Shown: positions 1 to 6,300 of the stretch, piece by piece
How positions within the stretch are numbered: position 1 is the first letter of the stretch
How the letters are laid out: every line of letters begins with the position of its first letter
From: DAOPKN01 sp035391225
GTDB lineage: Bacteria > Thermotogota > Thermotogae > MWEM01
Assembly (NCBI GenBank): GCA_035391225.1
Contig: DAOPKN010000018.1
Location: 1 to 41,578 of the forward strand
DNA: 41,578 nt
Direction of reading: 5' to 3'
Notes under the pieces: generated by a model
Seen by the model: the letters and a program-made list of their open reading frames with translations, nothing else
Databases searched by the model: none
Told to the model about the DNA's origin: nothing
Made by a program: the position numbers and the translations under genes

Positions 1-114
1 CTCTACTTCCGCAGAGTCGTCAGGGTCGTCTGTTATCCGTTTTTCAAAGACCCAAAAACGCCGGGTAAGGCTTTGCTCACCCTTGTATTCGGTTTCTGCG
101 TCTGCATCGAACAT
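1..114 (-). CDS. N-terminus of an unknown protein, cut by the left edge
   Basis: An ATG at 114-112 opens a frame that stays open for 38 codons to the window edge. The peptide begins MFDADAETEYKGEQSL and is acidic. I do not recognise it. A strong promoter lies just upstream on the same strand (-35 at 159-164, -10 at 136-141), which would give a leader of about 15 nt; this is the main support that the frame is real. The upstream GATGAAAG is only a weak ribosome-binding site. An alternative ATG in another frame at nearby positions gives only a 24-codon ORF. Product and true length lie outside the window. Confidence 0.5.
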   Translation of the reverse strand, partial: MFDADAETEYKGEQSLTRRFWVFEKRITDDPDDSAEVE

Positions 115-135
115 CTTTCATCCGACAGCAGAAGC

Positions 136-164
136 ATTCTACCACTTTTGATCCCGGATGTCAA
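136..164 (-). promoter_or_regulatory. Consensus-like sigma-70 promoter for the left-edge gene
   Basis: On the minus strand TTGACA (159-164) is followed after 17 nt by TAGAAT (136-141), with a TGG extended -10 directly before it. This is a near-ideal vegetative promoter. It reads leftward into the ORF starting at 114, and it separates that gene from the STAS gene whose stop is at 245. Confidence 0.75.
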
Positions 165-244
165 GTGGGGAGAAAATCGGGTAGGTAAAAGAAAAGAGAA
201 GCACGTATGTAGTTTGGAAAAATCCGTTGGCTTTGGTCCTTCCT

Positions 245-574
245 TTATTCCACGATCTCGAACCGTTTTCCCAGGCGGGTCAGGGAAAACACTTTCTCCA
301 ACTGGTCGTGCAACCCACGAATCTGGATGCGAAGCCCTTCCTCATCGTGTATCTTCTGCAACCAGATGAAGACACCCAATCCCGCGCTGTCGATGTACTC
401 CAGGTTCCAGAGGTCAAAAAGCACAACCTGTAATGCGTTGGCGCGCTCCATGTGCTCTTGGACTTTTTCCCGAACGGATAAGGCGTTTTCGGAAACCAGT
501 TCACCTTTCAAAGAAATGGTAAGCTGCTGCGCTTTTTCTGGGACTTCATGGTCCCACTGGAAACTGCACTCCAT
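245..574 (-). CDS. STAS-domain protein (anti-sigma factor antagonist type)
   Basis: This 109-aa cytosolic protein is a single STAS domain of the SpoIIAA/RsbV type, which is typically phosphorylated by a partner-switching anti-sigma kinase and binds it when dephosphorylated. The signature YIDSAGLGVF is present, with Ser63 in the position of the regulated phosphoserine. The C-terminal part (LEKVFSLTRLGKRFEI) matches the usual last helix of the family. The ATG at 574 follows a GGGGAGGGG purine tract. It lies 48 nt downstream of the hybrid histidine kinase on the same strand, so the two are probably co-transcribed. No RsbW-like kinase or RsbU-like phosphatase is visible in the window, so its partner is unknown. 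Confidence 0.85.
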   Translation of the reverse strand: MECSFQWDHEVPEKAQQLTISLKGELVSENALSVREKVQEHMERANALQVVLFDLWNLEYIDSAGLGVFIWLQKIHDEEGLRIQIRGLHDQLEKVFSLTRLGKRFEIVE

Positions 575-622
575 TTTCCCCTCCCCTTCCCCTTTCCTGG
601 GGGTCCCTCATTATACCATGTT

Positions 623-3553
623 TCACGTACCCAGGAACCCCGGAAAAAGCTTGGTCACAACTTGCTGGATCTGGATGAATTTGAACGGTTTCGCCACGTA
701 CTCGTCCATCTCCATTCCGAGGTACTTTTCCCGATCCCCTTCCAGTGCATCTGCGGTAAGCGCAACGATCTTGGCATTCTTGCTCTTGGAGGGCTCGGAA
801 TGGCGGATGATTTTGGTGGCTTCCACTCCATCCATCACGGGCATGTGGATGTCCATGAAGACCAAATCGAAGGACGTTTCTTGGGCGAGTCTCACTGCAT
901 CTTCTCCGTCCGCAACTGCAATGGTTTCAAACCCAAGCTTTTGGAGCATGTTTGCCGCAATCATTCGGTTTATGGGATTGTCTTCCACAATGAGGGCCTT
1001 TTTGGGGGGAGGCTGGTGGCTAGCGGGTCTCTCTTGCGCGTGAGCATCTTTTGTTTTGGCCCCCACCGCTTCCACCCGCAAAGGAATGTGCAGCGAAAAG
1101 ATGCTTCCCTTACCCTCCCGGCTTTGGACCTGGAGCGTTCCTCCCATCATTTGGGTCAGTCTCCGGGAAATGGAAAGTCCCAATCCTGTGCCACCGTACG
1201 CACGCGTGGTGCTGAGGTCGGCCTGTTGGAAACCTTCGAAGATCAGTTCCACCTTGGAAGGCGGAATCCCGATTCCCGTGTCTTCCACCCGGAAGTTGGT
1301 CCACTGCGTATTTTCCAAAGGCACACCTTCACCCCTCGAGACGGTGAAATGGATCTTTCCGGTACTGGTAAATTTCAACGCGTTATTCAACAGGTTCACC
1401 AGGATCTGGCGAATGCGGGTTTGATCCCCCACGATGCGCTCGGGAACCTTTGGCTCCACGTGGAAGTAGAAATCCAGGTTTTTCTGGAACGCCCCCGCCC
1501 GGAAAGCACGGGCAATGTCTTCCAACATTTCCAAGAGGGAAAAGGGTTCTGGGTGCAATTGTAGTTCCCCGAACTCAATGCTGGAAAAGTCCAGGATGGA
1601 ACCCACGATGTTGAGCAAGTCCTGGCCCGAATGTTGGATGTTCTCGAGGTAGTTGCGCAGGTTGGCGGGGGGATCGTTCATCAGCGCCAATTCGGCAAGT
1701 CCAAGTACACCGTTCAGGGGGGTGCGAAGCTCGTGGCTCATGTTCGCTAAAAACTGGGTCTTTGCCTGGCTGGCCTCTTCGGCCTTTTCCTTCGCCAGTT
1801 TGAGTTCTTGCCGCGTTGCCCGGATGGAGGTATTGTCCCGGATGTTGTTCACGTACCCAATCACCCCGCCATCGGGTTTCTTCATCGGGGAAATGCGCGC
1901 CACTCCAAAAAAAGTGGTGCCGTCTTTCCTTTTGAAACACATTTCGCCGGAAAAACAGCCCGTTTCCGCAAGCGTTGCGACAACCTTCTGCTCGAACGCA
2001 TCCGGATCCTCTTCGCCGTTGAGCATGACCATTTTTTTCCCAACCAGTTCCGAGGGAACCCAACCAAAAAGGTTGACAGCTGCCGGATTCACGTACAGCA
2101 TCGTTCCATTGGCATCGCAATGGATGATGGCATCACTTGCCTGCTCCACCATTTCCGACAGCAGGGCCAGTCGTTTCTGGTCTTCCATTTTCCCTGAGAC
2201 ATCCGTGTGGGTTCCGATGCAGCGCAAGGGATTTCCCTCTTCGTCCCGTTCGATCACACTGCCACGGTCTTGTATCCAAAGCCATTCCCCGTCTTTGGCC
2301 TGCATGCGGTGGATACTCTCGTAGAAGGGGGTTTTACCCTCCAGGTGTTCTTGTACCTTGCGCATGGTTTCCGCAAGGTCATCCGGATGCACCCGTTTTT
2401 CCCATTCCGATAAGTCTGCTTGGATTTCGTGAGGTTCGAACCCCAGCATCCGTTTCCAGGTGTCCGAAAAGAACACTTCGTTGGACTGCACGTTCCAATC
2501 CCACAGACCGAATTGGCTACTCTCCAGCGCGAATTTCCATCGCCTCTCGTTTTCCCGGATCTTGTTTTCCGCTCGGACCCGTGGGGTGACATCCACCAGC
2601 TGTGCGAGAAAACCGTGGATTTCCCCCGCCCAAAACAGGGGGGTAATAATGGCATCGAGGAAAATCACCCCGTGCTTGCGGGTGGGATAAAGTTGGAGCG
2701 CGTGGACTTTTTCAAAGTCGAAGGGGATTTCCAGGTGAATCGTTTTGCCGCGTTTCAACTTTTCCAATTCGTGCGGGGGAAGGTTGGGATCCTGGAAAAG
2801 CCGGAAACCGGAAAGCACCGAGGCTTTTTCCACGCCAAAAGTTTCCACCACGGCTGGATTCACCAAAAGGAGTTTGCCTTCCTTGTCGAACAATTCCAGG
2901 CCCGCGGGAGAATGGTCAAAGATCCGCCGAAACAGCTCGTGCGAAAAGGATGATGGTTCCAGGGAAGAAGGGGGTTTTTCTTGTGTGAGCTCTTGTTGCA
3001 ATTCCCGGTCCAATTCGCCGCCAAAGAAATCGGAAAAGCTCCGGTCCATTTCCTCCAAGCGGCTTTCCAGGTCTACCCGGCAGCAGGCAAGGGATACCTG
3101 GTCCACGAGCAGCTCCAGTGTTTGCTGCAACCCTTCCAACGCAAGAACCTCTTCGGGAAATAGCATCTCCACCAACGCGTACACCTTTTCCCGGTACTGG
3201 AAAAGGGCCTCCAGGCGGTGCTGCTTCTCGAAAAGAGACCGCAGGGCATTCTGCGCAGGCTCGGGTGGGGACTCCGGCCACTGGAAAGGAACCGGAGAGC
3301 CAGGAGGGAGGAATTGAAAACGCGAAATGGGGTACCTTCCCGGAACCACGACAAACGTTCCCCCGGACGGAAAAAATCCGGCGAAATGTTGGTCGGACGG
3401 GTGGTATTCGAGGAGCATCATTCCCACACCGGGGAAAATCCTCTTCATCCCCTCGGAGAAGGAAGAGAAAATTTCCGGGTAGGATCCAAGGGCTTGCATT
3501 TTTCTCGAAAGATCGGTGATTTGCTTGAGCTTCCCGGTTTTCTGCATGGGCAT
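623..3553 (-). CDS. Soluble hybrid sensor histidine kinase (PAS repeats, HisKA, HATPase, receiver)
   Basis: The 976-aa protein has no clear membrane segment, so it probably senses in the cytosol. In order: an N-terminal GAF-like/coiled region (about 1-190), three PAS-type modules (about 205-330, 335-460 with a PAC tail, 465-590), a HisKA dimerisation helix with phospho-acceptor His607 in MSHELRTPLNG, an HATPase_c domain with N box (NLLNNALKF), DTGIGI and GGTGLGLSI motifs, and a C-terminal receiver domain with phospho-acceptor Asp901 in VFMDIHMPVMDG and Lys in VAKPF. No HPt or output domain follows, so phosphate must pass on or the receiver is an internal brake. The ATG at 3553 sits right beside the GGGGAG; M3 (ATG 3547) has better spacing and may be the true start. 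The STAS gene follows in the same direction. Confidence 0.9.
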   Translation of the reverse strand: MPMQKTGKLKQITDLSRKMQALGSYPEIFSSFSEGMKRIFPGVGMMLLEYHPSDQHFAGFFPSGGTFVVVPGRYPISRFQFLPPGSPVPFQWPESPPEPAQNALRSLFEKQHRLEALFQYREKVYALVEMLFPEEVLALEGLQQTLELLVDQVSLACCRVDLESRLEEMDRSFSDFFGGELDRELQQELTQEKPPSSLEPSSFSHELFRRIFDHSPAGLELFDKEGKLLLVNPAVVETFGVEKASVLSGFRLFQDPNLPPHELEKLKRGKTIHLEIPFDFEKVHALQLYPTRKHGVIFLDAIITPLFWAGEIHGFLAQLVDVTPRVRAENKIRENERRWKFALESSQFGLWDWNVQSNEVFFSDTWKRMLGFEPHEIQADLSEWEKRVHPDDLAETMRKVQEHLEGKTPFYESIHRMQAKDGEWLWIQDRGSVIERDEEGNPLRCIGTHTDVSGKMEDQKRLALLSEMVEQASDAIIHCDANGTMLYVNPAAVNLFGWVPSELVGKKMVMLNGEEDPDAFEQKVVATLAETGCFSGEMCFKRKDGTTFFGVARISPMKKPDGGVIGYVNNIRDNTSIRATRQELKLAKEKAEEASQAKTQFLANMSHELRTPLNGVLGLAELALMNDPPANLRNYLENIQHSGQDLLNIVGSILDFSSIEFGELQLHPEPFSLLEMLEDIARAFRAGAFQKNLDFYFHVEPKVPERIVGDQTRIRQILVNLLNNALKFTSTGKIHFTVSRGEGVPLENTQWTNFRVEDTGIGIPPSKVELIFEGFQQADLSTTRAYGGTGLGLSISRRLTQMMGGTLQVQSREGKGSIFSLHIPLRVEAVGAKTKDAHAQERPASHQPPPKKALIVEDNPINRMIAANMLQKLGFETIAVADGEDAVRLAQETSFDLVFMDIHMPVMDGVEATKIIRHSEPSKSKNAKIVALTADALEGDREKYLGMEMDEYVAKPFKFIQIQQVVTKLFPGFLGT

Positions 3554-3574
3554 CTCTCCCCTCTCTTTCCTTCC

Positions 3575-3580
3575 ATTTTA
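3575..3580 (-). promoter_or_regulatory. Extended -10 promoter for the hybrid kinase
   Basis: The minus strand reads TGGTAAAAT about 22 nt upstream of the kinase start. No good -35 is visible 17 nt further up, so it would depend on the TGn extension. It is weaker than the other promoters listed here. Confidence 0.4.
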
Positions 3581-3640
3581 CCATATCCCCGTTTTTTTTC
3601 GCACAGTACCGGCCAGGGAAGAATGAAATCTGCGCGTGAT

Positions 3641-3669
3641 TTGACTTGCACGGAGAAAAGGTGTAGAAT
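3641..3669 (+). promoter_or_regulatory. Promoter of the trp leader / trpB2 unit
   Basis: TTGACT (3641-3646) and TAGAAT (3664-3669) are spaced 17 nt apart. The predicted transcription start near 3676 leaves a leader of about 200 nt before trpB2, containing the leader peptide and the attenuator. Confidence 0.75.
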
Positions 3670-3698
3670 CAGGGCAAGATTTTCTTGGAGGTTCCGCG

Positions 3699-3797
3699 AT
3701 GACAGCGGTTGCGATTTTCAACAGGATTCCATTGGAACAGAATAGCTGGTGGTGGTGGAGCTGCCCCGATTCGGGAGGCAGGTCTGTTTCGTTGTAA
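3699..3797 (+). CDS. trpL: trp leader peptide with four consecutive Trp codons
   Basis: A 32-codon ORF starts at ATG 3699 behind a perfectly spaced GGAGG (3687-3691) and ends at TAA 3795-3797. Codons 17-20 (3747-3758) are TGG TGG TGG TGG; the local peptide is QNSWWWWSCP. It lies between a promoter and an intrinsic terminator that directly precedes a tryptophan synthase gene. That is the classic arrangement in which ribosome stalling at Trp codons, when Trp-tRNA is scarce, lets transcription continue. The peptide itself is expected to have no function. The symbol is given by analogy to the enterobacterial leader; the sequence is not homologous as far as I can see. Confidence 0.9.
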   Translation: MTAVAIFNRIPLEQNSWWWWSCPDSGGRSVSL

Positions 3798-3859
3798 ACC
3801 ATGACCGGTATGCCATAAACCTGAAGCGGGGAACTGGAAAATGCAGTTCCCCGCTTTTT
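3761..3859 (+). promoter_or_regulatory. Tryptophan attenuator (alternative RNA hairpins)
   Basis: Three mutually exclusive structures can be drawn. A pause hairpin just after the Trp codons pairs CTGCC (3761-3765) with GGCAG (3777-3781), with an inner CCG/CGG. A candidate antiterminator pairs CCCCG (3764-3768) with CGGGG (3827-3831), and inside it CAGGT (3779-3783) with ACCTG (3819-3823); this takes the 5' arm of the terminator. The terminator is 3825-3859. A ribosome halted on the first Trp codons leaves the antiterminator free. A ribosome that reaches the stop codon at 3795 covers its 5' half and lets the terminator form. The pairings are read by eye, not folded by computation. Confidence 0.8.
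3825..3859 (+). terminator. Attenuator terminator before trpB2
   Basis: AGCGGGGAACTG (3825-3836) and CAGTTCCCCGCT (3844-3855) form a perfect 12-bp stem with a 7-nt loop, followed by a T run (3855-3859). It ends 19 nt before the trpB2 start and is not preceded by a complete gene other than the leader ORF, so it acts in the 5' leader. Confidence 0.92.
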
Positions 3860-3878
3860 CATTTGAGGAGGAGAAAAC

Positions 3879-5186
3879 ATGCGAAAACATGACCGAATCG
3901 TTTTGAAACCCGAACAAATGCCCACGAGCTGGTACAACCTGAAGGCCGACCTTCCTTTTGCCATGGATCCCATGATCCACCCGCAAACCCAGCAACCGGT
4001 GCCCCCCGAAGCGCTGCAAGGGTTGTTCCCACCGTCGTTGGTGGAACAGGAATTTTCCATGGAACGCGAGATTCCCATCCCCGAGGAAGTACTGGAACAG
4101 TACTTCGTGTACCGTCCCACGCCACTGGTGCACGCCACTGGGTTGGAGGATTTCTTGGAAACCCCTGCGAAGATTTTCTTCAAGAACGAAAGCGTGAGTC
4201 CCACGGGTTCCCACAAGGTGAACACCGCCCTTGCGCAAGCGTACTTCAACAAGAAAGACGGTTTCGCGAAACTGACCACGGAAACGGGTGCCGGACAATG
4301 GGGAAGCGCGTTGGGCTACGCGGGGCAAAAGTACGGGCTGGAAGTGGAAGTGTACATGGTGCGCGTGAGCTACGACCAGAAACCCGGTCGCCGCCACATG
4401 ATGCACCTTTTCGACGCACAGGTGTATCCCAGCCCCAGCGATCGCACCGAATCCGGACGCAAAATCCTGGCCGAGCACCCCGACAGCAACGGCTCTTTGG
4501 GAATGGCCATCTCCGATGCGGTGGAAAAAGCCGTTGGGGACCCACACACCCATTACGCACTGGGAAGTGTTTTGGACCACGTGCTGTTGCACCAAACCGT
4601 GATCGGGTTGGAAGCGAAGAAACAACTGGAAATCCTGGGTGTTACCCCGGATATCCTCATCGCATGCGTGGGGGGAGGCTCCAACTTCGGTGGTTTTACG
4701 TTCCCCTTCGTTCCCATGGCATTGGAAAAGGACGGCTTGCGCATCATCGCCTCGGAACCAGAGGCTTGCCCCTCGTTGAAAAAAGGCGAGTTCCGCTACG
4801 ATTTCGGGGACACGGGGCATTTCACCCCCATGATCAAGATGTTTACGCTGGGCTCGGAATTCGTTCCCCCTCCGATCCACGCGGGCGGTCTTCGTTACCA
4901 CGGGGCTTCTCCACTCGTTTCCCGATTGGTGAAAGAAGGCATCGCCGAGGTGGATAACCTTCCACAAGATGAGATCTTGGAAGCGGCGAAGATCTTCTCC
5001 ATGACCGAGGGCATTATTCCCGCTCCCGAATCCGCCCACGCCATCGCAACGGCGATTCGCGAAGCGCGCAAGTGCAAGGCCACGGGTGCACCTGCGAACA
5101 TCGTGTTCAACCTATCCGGTCATGGCTTTATGGACATGAGCGCTTACGATCACATCCATCGCATCTCGAACGGAAACAACAAGTAG
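3879..5186 (+). CDS. trpB2: TrpB2-type tryptophan synthase beta-like PLP enzyme
   Basis: The 435-aa protein belongs to the long TrpB2 branch of tryptophan synthase beta chains, which condense indole and serine to tryptophan with pyridoxal phosphate. The PLP lysine is Lys113 in SPTGSHKVNTAL; TrpB1 enzymes have HTGAHKINN here. The phosphate-binding glycine loop is CVGGGSNFGG, and the C-terminus keeps the family LSGHG motif. The N-terminal extension (residues 1-85) is typical of TrpB2. The ATG at 3879 follows GAGGAGGAG at 3865-3873. No trpA or other trp gene is next to it, as is common for TrpB2, which may use free indole. The Trp-codon attenuator upstream indicates that this copy is controlled by tryptophan supply. 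Confidence 0.93.
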   Translation: MRKHDRIVLKPEQMPTSWYNLKADLPFAMDPMIHPQTQQPVPPEALQGLFPPSLVEQEFSMEREIPIPEEVLEQYFVYRPTPLVHATGLEDFLETPAKIFFKNESVSPTGSHKVNTALAQAYFNKKDGFAKLTTETGAGQWGSALGYAGQKYGLEVEVYMVRVSYDQKPGRRHMMHLFDAQVYPSPSDRTESGRKILAEHPDSNGSLGMAISDAVEKAVGDPHTHYALGSVLDHVLLHQTVIGLEAKKQLEILGVTPDILIACVGGGSNFGGFTFPFVPMALEKDGLRIIASEPEACPSLKKGEFRYDFGDTGHFTPMIKMFTLGSEFVPPPIHAGGLRYHGASPLVSRLVKEGIAEVDNLPQDEILEAAKIFSMTEGIIPAPESAHAIATAIREARKCKATGAPANIVFNLSGHGFMDMSAYDHIHRISNGNNK

Positions 5187-5195
5187 CAAGCCGTG

Positions 5196-5242
5196 CCTCC
5201 GGGAAACGCCGCACCCTGGTGACGCGTTTCCCGGAGGGTTTT
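5196..5242 (+). terminator. Terminator after trpB2
   Basis: CCTCCGGGAAACGC (5196-5209) pairs with GCGTTTCCCGGAGG (5224-5237) as a perfect 14-bp stem with a 14-nt loop, followed by GTTTT. It begins 9 nt after the trpB2 stop, so trpB2 is a single-gene transcription unit. Confidence 0.85.
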
Positions 5243-5258
5243 CCGTGACGTTTTTCAC

Positions 5259-5287
5259 TTACCAAACCGCACCCCATTTGTTACAAT
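5259..5287 (+). promoter_or_regulatory. Promoter of the TolB-like gene
   Basis: TTACCA (5259-5264) is spaced 17 nt from TACAAT (5282-5287), which carries a TGT extended -10. It lies 40 nt upstream of the ATG at 5327. Confidence 0.65.
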
Positions 5288-5326
5288 GTTCAAGGATACT
5301 AAAAGCGCAAAAGGGGTGACCGGTGT

Positions 5327-6289
5327 ATGGAAAGAAAGTCTCCAAGGTATGTTGGACTGATGCTCTTTTTTTTCGCGTTTTCTGCCACGCTTCTGCTGGC
5401 GGAACCGTCCGTTCAAAAAGCTTCGGACGTTTCGCGCCTCTCGGCTTTCCTCGCGGAAAACCATTTGGATGGAGCCGGTGACGGATGGATCGCGTTCTAC
5501 TCTGGGCGCGATGGCAACCGCGAAATTTACGTGATGAACGCGGACGGAAGCTCCCAAACCCGCCTGACAAACAACGACGCGCACGATGAATGTCCGTCGA
5601 TTTTCGCCAGCGGGAGAGTGGTTTTCGTGTCAGAACGTACGGGCAACCGCGAACTGTTCTGCATGGATTTGGATGGTTCGCACCTCGAACAACTGACCCA
5701 CTCTCCCGAGGCGGAAGAGCATCCGCAGTGGTCGGCCGACGGCGAGAAGATTTTCTTCGTGAAAGACTTGCAAGAGCGAACCGAAATCTGGGTCATGAAC
5801 GCGGATGGATCGCAACCCAAAAGGCTTACCCAAAATGCCTGCCGGGACGAACGGCCCATGCCGTCACCCACCGGCGGGTGCATTTTGTTCATGTCCAACC
5901 GGTATGGCAACTACGAGGTCATGCTCATGGATTTCGACGGGAGCAATCAACGCAGGGTGACCAACAGCGCCGCGCACAAGATCTTCCCCGTGTGGTCCCC
6001 GGATGGGTGCTCCATCGCGTATTCCATCCACAACCTTCGCCAACGCACCGCGGCCATCCACGTGATGCAGCAAGATGGTTCGCGTGACGAAGTGCTTACA
6101 CCCATTGCCGGGCGCAACGAAAACCCCGCCTGGTCTCTCGATGGAAGCCGGCTGGTTTTCCAGAGCGAACGGGATGGCAACTTCGAAGTCTACACCATGA
6201 AGGTGGACGGAAGCGGGCAAACCCGGCTCACTACGAGTCCCTTCTGGGATGGTTGGGCAAGCTGGGTTGACCTGGGAAGGTTCCAGTAA
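5327..6289 (+). CDS. Exported TolB-like beta-propeller (PD40 repeats)
   Basis: The 320-aa protein has an N-terminal signal peptide (hydrophobic core MLFFFAFSATLLLA, residues 11-24). It then carries about six PD40/WD40-like blades, each with the pattern of a G-x-x-G/D-N-x-E-I-Y-V-M strand, a D/N-A/L-D-G-S turn and an R-L-T strand. Such propellers occur in TolB of the Tol-Pal system and in many secreted proteins. Here there are no tolA, tolQ, tolR or pal neighbours and no N-terminal TolB domain. I therefore call it a stand-alone extracytoplasmic propeller of unknown partner. It is monocistronic: its own promoter lies upstream, and the next gene converges from the other strand after 11 nt. Confidence 0.85.
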   Translation: MERKSPRYVGLMLFFFAFSATLLLAEPSVQKASDVSRLSAFLAENHLDGAGDGWIAFYSGRDGNREIYVMNADGSSQTRLTNNDAHDECPSIFASGRVVFVSERTGNRELFCMDLDGSHLEQLTHSPEAEEHPQWSADGEKIFFVKDLQERTEIWVMNADGSQPKRLTQNACRDERPMPSPTGGCILFMSNRYGNYEVMLMDFDGSNQRRVTNSAAHKIFPVWSPDGCSIAYSIHNLRQRTAAIHVMQQDGSRDEVLTPIAGRNENPAWSLDGSRLVFQSERDGNFEVYTMKVDGSGQTRLTTSPFWDGWASWVDLGRFQ

Positions 6290-6300
6290 GGCGGTTTCCC

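Noticed and set aside
327..1564. Long plus-strand frames opposite the STAS and hybrid kinase genes
   Set aside because: The minus-strand products have complete STAS, HATPase and receiver motifs; the plus frames are shadows.
2433..2444. GGTTCGAACCCC resembling a tRNA T arm
   Set aside because: No acceptor, D or anticodon arm can be drawn around it, and it lies inside a PAS domain of the hybrid kinase.
3669..5039. A 456-codon minus-strand frame opposite trpB2
   Set aside because: It overlaps a well-supported enzyme gene, the trp leader and the terminator, and its His/Gly/Arg-rich product matches no family.
5327..6289. True TolB of the Tol-Pal system
   Set aside because: Only propeller repeats are present; the N-terminal TolB domain and tolQRA/pal neighbours are absent.
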